From positions 29,016,258 through 29,080,257 of the forward strand of contig CM073736.1 in the NCBI GenBank assembly GCA_037113605.1: a stretch of DNA of 64,000 nucleotides, given 5' to 3'. Below, piece after piece: positions 1-11,264 of the stretch (its first letter is position 1; each line of letters opens with the position of its first letter). The notes under the pieces were generated by a model that had not been told where the DNA came from, made no database searches, and saw only the letters and a list, made by a program, of their open reading frames with translations. Source of the stretch: Calophaca sinica. Its lineage: Eukaryota > Streptophyta > Magnoliopsida > Fabales > Fabaceae. A program made the position numbers and the translations under genes.

Positions 1-245
1 TTCTTGCAGAGATAGTCATGCTCATTCCATAGGAGTATCTCTTTCTTTGTTTTATCCTGTTCTTCCTTTTCAGCTTTTTCGTCTAACACTGGAATGTCAT
101 CTGTCAAGACGTTGGCAACCTTTTTAACGGTTAAGAAAAATTGCATTTTTTGTTGCTAGCGCTTGAAGTGAGATCCCTCAAACCGAAACGGTTTGTTGAA
201 GTCATTAGCAACAGAACCAGATCCAGTAATTTCAACGGTGTCCAT
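1..245 (-). pseudogene. copia gag N-terminus with an in-frame stop
   Basis: An ATG at 245 opens a frame whose product starts MDTVEITGSG and continues through a basic segment like the start of plant Ty1-copia gag. A TAG at 156-158 interrupts it at a position where related gag proteins carry tryptophan (family knowledge). The frame is open again after the stop up to the window edge. TGG to TAG is a single G-to-A change. The element is therefore probably not able to make intact Gag, unless this copy is read through. Confidence 0.65.
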
Positions 246-270
246 GGTTGATTTCGAATCGTCTTAAAAT

Positions 271-739
271 TGTTAAATCTGAAATTCGAAAATATTTGAA
301 AATCGTAAATCACCGATTGAAATTACTGAGATGAGTCGCGGATTAAGCGAAACAGGCTTGTTGAACACGAAATTAAATCTGATCGTGATCGTTGTGAGAG
401 ATTTAAGGACCGTGATTTGACTCAATTCGCTCGTTGAGAGATTTTCGGATCCGATGGAGTAGTGACTAAGTCGCACAGTTTAAATTTAAATTTAAAATTA
501 AAAAATTGAATTTTTAATTTTTTCGTGTACTAAAAAATAAATACACCCCAAGGCCGGCCCGACGGCGGCGCGTGTATGGTGGTCACTTTATGTGAGTCCT
601 TTCCCGTTTATAAAACTGGGTACCCCTTGGGGCACATCCCAAGGTGGTGAGCTCTACATATATAAACACTCATAAAGTGTCTATTCTCTCCTATGTGGGA
701 CTTCCCAATTTTTTCAATTTATTACTCCAAGTTCCAACA
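271..739 (-). repeat. 5' LTR of the left-edge copia element
   Basis: The minus-strand LTR begins TGTTGGAACT (739) and ends in TTTAACA (271), aligning with the 3' end of the solo LTR (CCCAACA at 6100). It is about 469 bp against 821 bp for the solo copy, so one has lost or gained sequence internally. A GC-rich stretch near 550-575 interrupts otherwise AT-rich sequence. The exact 3' border is inferred from that alignment. No tRNA-iMet-type TGGTATCAGAGC primer site follows it. Confidence 0.7.
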
Positions 740-1792
740 GAATTCGTCCAACGTAAAGATCACTCCGAGAACAGACGGGTTAAAATAGATGAATACCCTC
801 TTTGGGTTTACCATTAGTGGGGTAGTATTTCGAACTCGTCATATACACATATTACTATTTTCCCAACGTAACTTTGCATTTTGGAAGTTCTTGCTGGGCA
901 CCGTTGAAGCAGAACCCCACCAGATAGTGCTGCGCTACATATGAAGAATACTATGGTAAATCTAGATAAGATCTTTACTGACTTGTGTGTAATTCTCGTG
1001 ATAGGAAAAAATAGATGCAGTGTCAGCTTAAATAACATAATCTCACATGCATTGGCTATGGATAAGATTGGCAAAAAAACAAACCGCCCCTCTCCGTCCT
1101 AAATTCTTAAAAGCAGGATCCAAAATTAATGATTAATAAAACCAAAGTAATACTGAAGCACTTAATTCCTTTGTCTCAACATATAGTAGTAATCAAATCC
1201 AACCGTCTGCTTCATTAACCAACAAAGACGAACTATTTAGTGAGCTAACTGCTACTGCAAACATCCAAAAAGCTGTTGAACACTTAATAATTTTTTCTTC
1301 ATACCAGTAGTATTATGTTGATTTAGACCCTCCAACAGCAACTATTATTAATTGATATTTTGAGTACAAAGAAGCAAAAACAACCACCCAAGATTCTCAA
1401 TTCAATAGTATTTTTATTCTCTGCAACAGCAAACCCTTTGGATCGATATGATTATTTGCAAACATAAATTTTGGGATTTTTCGAAAATTATAAGGGGAAG
1501 GAGCGAAAAAGGACAAAACAGAAGAAGTAAGGCCTCACTGCCCAATCAACTTCATGTGGGCTCTCTCTGCAATCACTCTTCCTTTCATAATCCTATACAC
1601 AAAAGGGTCTAACCGTCCGGTACCGCTTGTCGCTATTATCATGGATTGGGTCATCTCATCTCATCTCATCTTAAAATAAAATTCTCTATTAATAATATAT
1701 TTTTTCCGTATGCACAAGATTATATTTAGAAAAATTTCAAAATAAAATAAAATAAAATAAAATTACAACTAGTCTAGTCTTGTCTTCTAACA
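740..1792. other. intergenic, downstream of the WAVH-type gene
   Basis: No coding sequence is recognised. The only repeat seen is a short AAAAT microsatellite at about 1739-1763. The last few hundred bases before 1793 presumably contain the 3' UTR of the minus-strand gene, but no single polyadenylation signal stands out. Confidence 0.5.
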
Positions 1793-3969
1793 CTAAAATC
1801 TTGCATTCTCAAAACCATGTAAATCACTGACTCTATTCATGGACTTTCTCATGATAGCAACTTTAGCCAGCCTCTCAGCCGCTCTCCAAGCCGAAGTTGG
1901 CGTAAGCGGCTCCAACTTCTCCTCGGCGGGACTGTTCCTTCGCCTTTGAGTCTGTACCTGTTGCTGTTGCCTGCGCCGCTGAAGCTCAGCTTGCTCGGCT
2001 TCAAGCCAGCGCAAGTACTCCTCAGCCGGCTTATTAGACTGCAAGAGAAGAGCTCGAGCCGAAGACAGCAAATGACGAGCCCCGGAAACATCATTGTGAT
2101 CAGCGAGCCGGTTCGACTCGGCTACGGCTCTAGCCGTGACGTGGAGGTTTCTCAGTCCTTCGATCTTTGCGCACGACGATCGTACGGTGTGGGGGCGTGG
2201 AACGAGCATTGCCTGCTCAACGGGTTTCAAAACTTCACGAGTGAGGGGGTCCCGGTAAGAGGAAAATACGGTGAGAACGTGGTGGGACCCAGCAGAAACG
2301 GCCGGCACTTTAAGCTCCACGAGTAATTCTCTCTCCTCCTCGGCGTACATGTCGCCGATTTTAATTGAACCCGATCCAAGAGCTGCGGGTCGACCCGCGA
2401 GAGAGTAAACCGCGGCGATCTCCATGGGACGCGAACGTGAAACAATCCCTAACTGAATCCTAACGTCCTCAGCCACCACGCTTAACAAATTACACATGCA
2501 TTTCGCGAGCGTCTCGTCGGGGAGCGCGTGTGCACACTCGCCTTCTTTAGGAAAACGCACTGTGTGGACTGGAACATCAAGGTGAGAGACGCGCGTGGAG
2601 GACACGAGGGAGTGTTTCTTGAATGAAGCGGCGATGGCGGGTGAATCGTGGATATCGGAGAGAACTATGATCCCGGCGACGGCGTTCTTTTCGCGGCGAT
2701 CTTCGAGGACCTTCGCCGCCTTCTTCACGGCGTCGTTCTTCGCCGGCGCGCCTTCTCTGGACTGGTCGATGGCGGCGAGTGCTTCCACAATGCGACGCGC
2801 CGATCTCTGGCCACTTCCGGTCATTCTCCGGAGCGGCAACAACCTCTTGGAACCCGCGGAGAATGCCACGATGGAAAGACGATCGGTGGGACCCAGGGAA
2901 GAGATCACGAGTCGAATGGAGTTTTTCATCAGGCGAAGCTTTTTACCGGACATGGCTCCGCCGACATCCAGCACCGTCACTAGGTCCACCGGAGCCCGAC
3001 GCGCCGCTCTCTGAGACAACTGCGGCGGCGGCGGCTTCAACTTCAAAACAACTACATAAGTCTCGTAGTTTCTGTTGGCAGACACAATCGCTGCCTCCGG
3101 CAACAAACACACCTCAAGGTTCCTCCTGATTACCGGCGACGACGACAACGCAGTAGTAACTGGATTAACGTTGAACCCCTGAAACTCAGTGTTATCTTGT
3201 TCTTCTGCTTCGTTTTCTGATTCAGGAATAGGATTAAAGCGAGAGAGTGACGTTGGAGACAGGAGTGGTTCATCGTCGTTGTAAACCTTGAAGGTTCTCG
3301 CGTCTCTGTTTTCCTCTGCGGTTTTCTTCACCTGTTTATCTTTGTGGATTGCCAGCACCGGAAGTTCCTTCCAGCTCGTGCCGCACACAGGGCACACGTG
3401 GATTGGGTGCTTCTTCACTATGCAAGGGAAGTGAAAGGTGTGAGAGCATTCCGCTGTGAAAATTGCAGTTCCTTGACCACTCTTCACGTTCTGCATACAT
3501 ATCCCACATCGACTCTGTACACAATCAAACAATTAAAATTCAACAATTATTATTCACTGATAAAAAATAAAGGCAGAGTATGATTATGTTTTCTTTTCGT
3601 TTTACTTACTTTGGATAAGCGCAACGTGGCTTTGAGAAGGGAGAAGCTTGATGGTGACTTGGATGAGGAGGGATTGGATAAGTGGATTGATTTTGGAGTT
3701 TTGGGGTTACTGCATTGAAGTTTTGGACTGTTGGGGACAGAACAAGTGGTGGCCACTGAGGTTCTGCACCGGAGACCGGAGCTACTTGATACTGGCTGAG
3801 ATTGACACCTGGGTGTTGATGGGTTGGAAAAAAATCCAAACTTGGAACTGATTTTTGGACTTTGATTGGTGGAAGAGTTATCACAATGTTGTTTTTTCTC
3901 TGTTAATACTTTCGATTCCTTATCTCTAGGAATGGATGTGCAAAATGCTCTTCTCCACCCAGCAACCAT
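1793..3969 (-). CDS. WAV3/WAVH-type RING-H2 and vWA-domain E3 ubiquitin ligase
   Basis: Two coding exons: 3969-3610 (120 aa) and 3514-1793 (573 aa plus stop), with a 95-bp GT-AG intron (3515-3609) between complete codons; 693 aa in total. The N-terminus (MVAGWRRAFCTSIPRD) and a Ser/Pro-rich segment match the plant WAV3/WAVH family. Exon 2 opens with a C3H2C3 RING: C123, C126, C143, H145, H148, C151, C161, C164. A von Willebrand factor A domain starts near residue 294 with its MIDAS segment DVGGAMSG at 303-310, where the DxSxS serines are Gly and Ala. The C-terminus is basic and Gln-rich (QRRRQQQQVQ). The family acts as E3 ligases controlling root gravitropism and auxin-linked growth in Arabidopsis; the function here is inferred by family. 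Exon 2 is markedly GC-rich compared with its surroundings. An ATG two codons upstream (3975) is possible; 3969 was chosen because family members begin at this point. Confidence 0.93.
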
Positions 3970-4030
3970 TTTCACACCCTCAATTTCCTTTCCTGTTTCT
4001 GTATCTGTCCTCAGGAAAGGGGGTTTTCTC

Positions 4031-4038
4031 CTTTTATA
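4031..4038 (-). promoter_or_regulatory. candidate TATA box of the WAVH-type gene
   Basis: TATAAAAG on the minus strand lies about 62 bp upstream of the ATG at 3969, which would give a short 5' UTR of roughly 30 nt. Transcript data are needed to confirm it. Confidence 0.45.
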
Positions 4039-4039
4039 A

Positions 4040-5210
4040 GGATTTTGGGCTGGTAGATAGTATTGCAGGGCAATAGAGGATAAGAGTTTTTGGGCATGGA
4101 AGTTGGTTAGAAAAGGATGAGGAGAAGAAATGGATTAGAATCAGAGACCCTTTTCATGTTCCTCTTTTCCTTCTTTCTATTTCCGTTCCCTACCATCTAT
4201 TTATCTATGTCTCGTCCTAGGTGTATTTTTCTATATTTCTGTTTTGAGGACCCGAAAAAGACCACCCCAATGGAAAAAGCCTTTGGGGTTGCTTCCAAAT
4301 TAAACACACACGCACTCTCTCACTCCCTCGAAGGGCGTTACAATAAATAAATTAACCGTTGTTAAAACCTAGAAGAAAAACACAAGGCTTTTCCCATAGT
4401 TGGCAATATTATTATCCGGGTAAAGTGAAATTTGGTGCATTGGGATCAACATGGTAACTGGCAAGTGGAGGTAAACTAACTACAGTAACAAGTCAACGCC
4501 CCTCTTTTGTCTTGGAATTGGGCATCACTGTCCTATTCCCACGTTATGGTCACCACCGACCCATGCAACACCGCTAGAGGTTGTTGTTTGAGAAGTGAGA
4601 ACCATCTCCATCTTTGGTTCTGCACGCACAGGGCTTCATTCATGGTTTACCATGATTCATCCCTTTCGCCTTAATCTTCGTCAGTTTTCCTTTTTCCCAC
4701 AAAGCAAAAATCTGCGTCAACGATTATGATTCTTCATCTTTCCTCTCTTATTGACTACTAGTATTTTATTTTATTCAAATCAAATTCAAATTTTTTATAG
4801 TAGTAATAATTTATTCATTCATTGATTGAGCCCTGCATGAATCAGTGACGAATTTCAATGAGCTGTGAGTATGTACTCCACTGTGATGTGGCAGCATTAA
4901 GTAGTAGCTGAGCCAAGTTTGATAATCTATGATCTGGTTCGTTCGTAGTGGGCTCCATTACGTTGGCGATCGATATTAAATGGTGTGGGAAATTGTGGTG
5001 TTCAGAATGTAGACCAGTCCTTCTCCCGGGAAGGGTGAATTGGTCATTCCGTCTCTGCAACTCATTAATTACTATGACAATAATTATTGATTTTTGTGTT
5101 CTAGTCGTCGAATATAATTGAATAGAATAACGGATATAGGTTGGGTAGTAGTACGATTTTTTTCTTTTTAATTGCACATCGATCCCTATGAAATGCCCAA
5201 AATAAATAAT
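4040..5210. other. upstream region of the WAVH-type gene
   Basis: Non-coding, mixed AT content. No retroelement ends or convincing reading frame are seen. It probably contains the distal promoter of the minus-strand gene. Confidence 0.4.
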
Positions 5211-5212
5211 AC

Positions 5213-6316
5213 TCGCTCCGTCCAATTATAAGTGTCACATGTAATAAGAATAAGCTATAAATGAACGAAAATGTGTAATTGTTGGAACTTGGAGTAGTGA
5301 ATTGAAAAATTGGGAAGTCCCACATAGGAGAGAATAGACACTTTAAGAGTGTTTATATATGTGGAGCTCACCCCCTTGGGATGTACCCCAAGGGGTACCC
5401 ACTTTTATAAGAGGGAGAGGGCGCACACAAAGTGACCACCACACACACTCGCGCGCGCCGCCTCCGCCGTCCGTCCGACCGGGCCGGGCTTGGGCTGTGT
5501 GGTGTACTTCTCTTTGGTACACGAAAAAATTAATATTTTAATTTTAAATTTAAATGTGCATTTACTTGGTCACCACTCCATCAGATTCCGGTTCCTAAAA
5601 TTCCTCATCGTGCGCTGCAAGTTTCCTGATATCTCTCCATGCGGTTTCTTGCTCTGCAAGACTACGTCTACTTGCTCAACAAGACTGGTTTCGTGTTCAC
5701 CAAGACGGTATTAGCCTATAAATACGAGACTTCGCATCAGTTTCAAATCGCCCCAAACTCGACGCACTTACCGAGTTTACTCTCTTCTCTCCCCATTTAA
5801 TTTTCTTCCGTTCAAAAGTGTGCAACTGTCGAGTGGTTTTGTGAAACCATATTCCGAGTGGTTTTCTTTGAAAACCCATATATCAGAAGGTGTATATCTT
5901 GAACGAATTTCTGCAGTGCAGCGGAAATTCGAATCTGACTGAGCTGTTTTATCCTGGGGACGTCGTGGTTGATAGTCTGCTTGCACCTTTGAGCAGTGCC
6001 GCGAAACGTCTTAAAGAGAGCGACCTAGTCCGCGACTCATCTCACTAATTTCATCGGTGATTTCGAATTTTCGAATAATTTTGAAAATCAATTCCCAACA
6101 GTAATAATTTTACAAAATTATCCTTATTAACTATTGAATATTAACAATTGTCATAAATGCATAGTAGAATATAATGACCTGAGAGTGATGTACTCATTAT
6201 TAATTTGAGGATAAAACTGGAAAAAATAATTAATATTACATTGAAATGATATTTTTTTGGGACTATTTTTTTTTTTTTACAAATGTGACACTTATAATGA
6301 GACAGAGGGAATAGTA
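5213..6316. mobile_element. Stowaway-like MITE split by a solo LTR
   Basis: The left end (TA, then CTCGCTCCGTCC, then ATTATAAGTGTCACAT) is repeated inverted at the right end (ATGTGACACTTATAATGAGACAGAGGGAATAG, then TA; here split as 6283-6298 and 6299-6314 approximately). These are the hallmarks of CTCCCTC-GTC Stowaway-type elements, which insert at TA. Without the inserted LTR the element is about 280 bp. The terminal few bases differ between ends, so the borders are accurate to within 2-3 bp. Confidence 0.65.
5280..6100 (+). repeat. solo LTR of a Ty1-copia element (821 bp)
   Basis: It starts TGTTGGAACT and ends CCCAACA, and is flanked by a perfect 5-bp target duplication GTAAT (5275-5279 and 6101-6105). 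It matches the left-edge LTR (271-739) in opposite orientation. No gag, pol or primer site follows it, so this is a solo LTR, the usual product of LTR-LTR recombination. A TATAAATA box at 5717-5724 and a GC-rich stretch at about 5445-5490 are visible. It interrupts a Stowaway-like MITE. Confidence 0.9.
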
Positions 6317-6319
6317 CTA

Positions 6320-7192
6320 CTTGTACTTCCTTTTGAATCAATTATAAACAAAAATATCTAATTTCACGCTGATGAAGAACAATCGTTAAGTGTATTTGAT
6401 TTTTTTTAATGACAAAAGTATATTTAATTTTCTTGATTTCATATAAATTATAAACTACATTTATTAAACTATCCTTAATCATAATAGTCCTCACAATTTT
6501 TCTTGAAAAATTAAAGTTGAATTAACTTAATGGTATTTTTGGAACAATTATATTAAATATGTGTATGTTAATTGAAATTAGCTTATATTTGAGTTCATAA
6601 ATCTTAGACATTTTTTTGCTTATAACCGAGTTCGAAGGAAGTAGTGTGGTAAAATAACCTATCTTGTTCACCCCACGTTACTTTATCCTTTTAGCATCAA
6701 AATTAATTCACGAGCACAACTCCCAAATTGCTACTACGATCTCGTTAGAGCCTCTACTCTTTAACTAATTCATTTTCGCAATTAAAATTGGTTAATTTAG
6801 CTAGTGACATTCAATTTGTACATAATTTGTATAATTTTTTTAAAATTATTCTTGAAATTATTGTGACTCATATTCTTACTCTTTTCACTTAACTAGTTAC
6901 CCACTTTACCTTACCAATTCTCGCAATAGAGAGAAAATGGTTATCTTAGTAATTCACCCTATTTATTGTTTATTGACTAAAACCAATATAAATTAATTAA
7001 AGGTATTTTGATAAAAAAATTAATGCTTGAAAGAAGTCTTATAAAGCGAGACAAACAAAATTCACAAATGGTTCTAATATTATGGGCGGAAGGGAGTATC
7101 GTAGTTGTATTAATGACGCAATACCGTAGTTGTATTTCGCGCAACTTTTTTATTTATTGGAACTCTTATGTCAAAGGTGCCATTGATTTGTT
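6320..7192. other. AT-rich intergenic sequence
   Basis: No gene, LTR end or clear inverted repeat was found. Reading frames here are short and look random. Confidence 0.4.
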
Positions 7193-7206
7193 AAAACAGA
7201 AGGATT

Positions 7207-9029
7207 TTTTTTTTGAGGAAAGGAGATTAACTCATATCATTAATAATCAAGGAATCAATACAAAGTGGAATATGATCAAATAAACGGGGACTAGCCATGA
7301 GTAGTGCCTCTCTTGCTAACGCCTGAGCCACACTATTCCCTTGTCGCCTAGCAAAATTTACACTAAAGTTTGGATAGTTAGAAACTAACTTACGACTATC
7401 TTCCATCACCATACCGAAATTGGAGACATCAAGCTTTAGGTGATGGAAGCTAGTAGCCACAGTTTGGGAATCAACCTCAAAAATGACATGGTCTAGCTCA
7501 AGATCACACGCCCACTGGATGGCCTTCAGAAGGCCAGCGGCTTCTCCTTCAAGCGTCGGGAGGAAAAAAGGCACGAGATCAGTCTTGGCCATGAGGAAAT
7601 TACCAGTGGAGTCCCTGCAACACATCTCGAAAGATGTCCTTCCAAGAGGAACTGAAGCATTGGTTTCTTCCCATAATTTATCATTCCTCAGCCGCCAAAT
7701 GCTCCAAACCACAATAGCGAACAAAGCTTGTTTGGAGCTCTCCCATTTTTTCAACAACCTGAAACACATATCCGCAAAAGAAGTTGCAACAGCTGCAATA
7801 GAAAGAATGTCATGCCAAAGCCGTTTTTGGATCCAACACTCCTTGCTCTGGGTACACCCAATAAACAGATGCATGGGGTTTTCCACTGCAGAATCGCACA
7901 AGACATAGAGATCTGAACATTGAATACCTCTTCTTTGAAGCAGCGGGCGCATTGGAATACAGATGCGGCACACCCTCCATAGAAGCAGTTTAACTCACGG
8001 CGGGTTTGGTAAGCGCCAGATGAGATTCCACTCACCCTCAACAAGAAGATGACTAGAGTCAATCATACAAGATATTGTTGTGTGGAAGGCAGATCGAACC
8101 GTGTATAAACCAGTGGGAGTCATTGACCAAATGAGCTTATCAGTTGTAACCGAGGCATATAGGGGGGTCTCCAAGATGCTATTGACAGCTGAATCTGACA
8201 GTATAGACCGAATGAGGGGCACGTTCCACGACTTGGTATTAGGCAATCGTAGATCCTTAAATCGAAGATGAGAAACCAGATGATGCAAATTGGGAGGACA
8301 ATGTAGAACTTGACCATTATGGAGCCAAGGTGTCTCCCAAACAGAAACTAGATTACCTTCCCCAAGCCGCCAGCAGATACCTTTATTGATGAGAGCTTTA
8401 GATGACCAAATACTACGCCACGCGTATGAGGGATTATGGCCAATACCTGCACTCAAAAAATCTGCGTTTGGAAAATAACGGGCACGATACACTCTAGAAA
8501 CTAGAGTATTTGACTGATCTATGAAGCGCCAGGCTTGCTTCCCCAGCATGGCAAGGTTGAAAGCATAAATATTTCGAAAACCTAGCCCACCATGCTTTTT
8601 AGACATGGAAAGCTTATCCCAATCCATCCATCTTACGCCTCTTGTGTCTGACTTATTCGAGCCCCACCAAAATGAATTGAGCATTTTTTGGATTTGGTCT
8701 CCTAGCGAGGGAGGAATTAAGTACATAGACATGCAATATGTGGGGATAGCTTGTGCAACATACTTAATAAGGATTTCCCTTCCCGCCATTGAGAGCGTCA
8801 TCCCTTTCCACAAGCTGATACGTCTCCAAATCCTATCCTTGATGAAATTAAATGTCTCATTCTTACTTCGACCAACCAAAGAAGGAAGCCCAAGATACTT
8901 ACCGACCCCCAGAGATTCTCGAACACCCAACAAATCTGAAATGACCGTGCACTGCTCCGGAGGGACATTGCGAGAGAAAATAATTTCAGATTTGAGGAGA
9001 TTAATAGACTGGCTAGAGGCCTTCTCGTA
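7207..9029 (-). mobile_element. 5'-truncated L1-type LINE with a 14-bp target duplication
   Basis: The insert is flanked by perfect 14-bp direct repeats AAAACAGAAGGATT (7193-7206 and 9030-9043). On the minus strand it ends in a run of A (complement of the T run starting 7207), as expected for target-primed reverse transcription. Only the 3' third of ORF2 remains, so reverse transcription stopped early. The three features together (perfect duplication, poly-A end, 5' truncation) make the borders very secure. Confidence 0.93.
7227..9029 (-). pseudogene. LINE ORF2 C-terminus: RT thumb, zf-RVT and RNase H remnants
   Basis: In one frame, two stretches are open: about 9029-7998 and 7973-7230, separated by a single TGA at 7995-7997 within a region reading through WRLPNPP and then VKLLLWR. 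The first carries typical plant LINE text (GVGKYLGLPSLVGRSK, KHGGLGFRN, LGKQAWR, PSYAWRSIW), which is the end of the reverse transcriptase and the zf-RVT region. The second holds a Cys-rich zf-RVT segment and a C-terminal RNase H-like domain (EGEAAGLLKAIQWA, FEVDSQTV, NSVAQALAREAL). The start of the RNase H domain seems shortened between roughly 7700 and 7600. It is non-functional because the RT catalytic region is absent. Confidence 0.9.
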
Positions 9030-9043
9030 AAAACAGAAGGATT

Positions 9044-10311
9044 AAAACGCACAATAATGCTTCTTTTATTTTTATTTAAAAATAGTCATCATGAAATAAA
9101 AAATAAAAAAATATTTACAAGTAAAAATATTCACCAATTCAATCAAATCTTATAAACACATCCTTTATTGCTTTTTTTTACGATTCTTTTATGCTGTCTT
9201 TGTATGGAAAATAAAGTGAAAGAAAAAAAAAGTAAAATGAAATAATGTTAAAAGAATGAAATATAATAGAAAATGAGAATTCTTTAAATCTTTGGTTGGG
9301 GTGAGAGTGAAAGAAAATAAAGTTAAAACTTTTCTCTTTTCTCATTTGATTGGGCAGAAATTGAGAGGAAAGAAAGAAGTAATAAAGAAAATGAAAGTTA
9401 AAAAGGAAAAAATTGTATTTTACTCCCTTCGATACATATTATAAGAAATAAATGTGTTCTTTTTCTTGGTCCAAATTATAAGAAACAAACATCAATTTTA
9501 TAATTAAATAATTGCTAATTTCTATTTTTACCCCCTTATTTAATGTGATACTCATATTAACGAGATGTAGCTACTTTCTATGCATTAATTATATATCATT
9601 TAATAGAATGAGTAATTTAGTACAGAGAAGGGAAAATTAAGCATGGGACCCATGCATAGATGCTTTCTACACAAAACGAGTGGAAAACAGGCTCACGAAA
9701 AGGATCATCTGTAAAAAAAACTAAAATGTATGAGTTTTATTTCTTATGTTTTTTTATATTTTTATCTTTAGGGGTATTTATGTCAATTCATAAATATATA
9801 TTTTTTTTCCTCCCACTTCCCACACAATCAAACAAAAGCGGAGAAAAGCTTTACATTTGTTTACTTTCACTTTCTCTTCTACCAAACAACAAAAATAAAA
9901 TAAAATAACATTTTCTACGTTTTTTCTTTCCTTTTATTTTATTTTCTATCTATTTTGTTCCTTTTACTTTCTTTTCTAAACCAAACGAAGCCTTTATGCG
10001 AGACCCGCACAACCTTTCTCTAATCATTTCTCTTTCATATATGTTCCAAATAAAGGAAGTTGCTTCTTTCCTGAGGGATTTTCTCCCTTCCTTTCTTTCC
10101 TTCAAGAATCATGCTAATCAAACAATGTGTTAAGTTCAATCAAACTTGTGCTCGGTGTAATCTATGTTTTACCTCAAAAACTGTTATTATCTTTACCAAC
10201 CATCAAATAATAGATAAAACATAAAATTATATTAACAACCAATTTCTTAAATTATATTATATTACTTGTAATTTGTCCTAACTTAGTATTACGAGTGAAA
10301 ACGGGTTAGGT
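9044..10311. other. AT-rich intergenic sequence
   Basis: No gene is recognised. A sequence near 9423 resembles a Stowaway-type end (ACTCCCTTCGATACATATTA), but no partner end was found. Pyrimidine-rich and purine-rich blocks alternate between 9300 and 9990. Confidence 0.4.
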
Positions 10312-10840
10312 GATGTGTTAGAATCAATAACTTGTGTCACAATAGGCCTAGACCAATCCAAACTAACCCAAGCGTGATTTACGGACCATCAAAGAGAAGC
10401 ATTTTGACAGTGGCTAAGAGGTCATGCCATAACATGGTCGACTGAATAGCCCCATCTCATAGCAGAAATGATCGTCATTAGGAAAAACCCTCAAGCACAA
10501 GAAACAGAAGGTCAACATGCGACCTTAGCAGAAGAAGACCTTACAGCCTCATGAGTAATTAGACTGACAAAAAGGAAGTGTCTAAGAAACCACAAACAGT
10601 ATCTAAGGAAGATAGAATATCCTGGTGATAGAGGATACCCGCCCTGGAACTTGTATGTGACATAGTTCCAAGGTATGACCACGAAACACGGAGCATAAAT
10701 ACCAAGGTTCACTCAGGTCAGTACCATATAAAGAGACTTGCATCTTCATGTAAAGGTATGCTATTATTCCTATTGTCAAGCCTAAGGCTAAAACACTTAC
10801 TGACTCTAGCGTCAGAGTGTCTTTGTAAGTATCCACGCTT

Positions 10841-11252
10841 ATAGTGGCGGAGGTAGACTAAATTTTTTGAGGGGGTCAAATCGCTAAGGAATATATTTAT
10901 TAATATTTAACCATTGTTAAAATAAGTGATGGTGGCATATTGGCTTCAACCGTTTATTTTTCATACAAGCACGTAGTTCGAATCTTTCTTATGTTTTATT
11001 TTTATGGTAATTTTTGCTCACAGATTTAAAATATACATGCAAAAAGTTAAAAATGCTAATATTGGATTCAATCACAGGTTCTAACACTTGCAAAACTTGA
11101 TAGAACCACTAAACCAATGTAAGCAATTAAAACATATGTGACAATTTATGCATATATATCAACCTTAGATGTATATATATGCCTAGTATTACATTTATTT
11201 TAATTTTTGGGTAGCCATAGCTACCTCATCCAATTGAAAGTCTCCGCCCCTG
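10841..11252. mobile_element. hAT-like non-autonomous element (degenerate)
   Basis: The left end TAGTGGCGGAG and the inverted right end (CTCCGCCCCTG, reverse complement CAGGGGCGGAG) pair as short terminal inverted repeats. Flanks are TCCACGCT on the left and TCCACTTC on the right, which agree at only 5 of 8 positions, so the target duplication is weak. Its position inside an LTR-like sequence that resumes on the other side supports the call. Confidence 0.45.
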
Positions 11253-11264
11253 TCCACTTCCACC

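Larger units (their letters stand above)
1..739 (-). mobile_element. 5' end of a Ty1-copia retrotransposon, cut by the window edge
   Basis: Read on the minus strand, this starts with TGTTGGAACT at 739, runs through an LTR to about 271, and then enters a gag-like reading frame from an ATG at 245 that continues past position 1. The LTR shares long blocks with the solo LTR at 5280-6100, including the region around the two GTACCCC-type motifs and the 3' part, so they are one family. The flank right of the LTR is GAATT (740-744). The matching target duplication would lie outside the window. Confidence 0.8.

Noticed and set aside
1946..3129. Several plus-strand frames of 111-139 aa across the WAVH-type gene
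   Set aside because: They are antisense shadows of the GC-rich second exon; no domain or splice signal supports them.
7483..7908. 141-aa plus-strand frame
   Set aside because: Antisense of the LINE ORF2 remnant.
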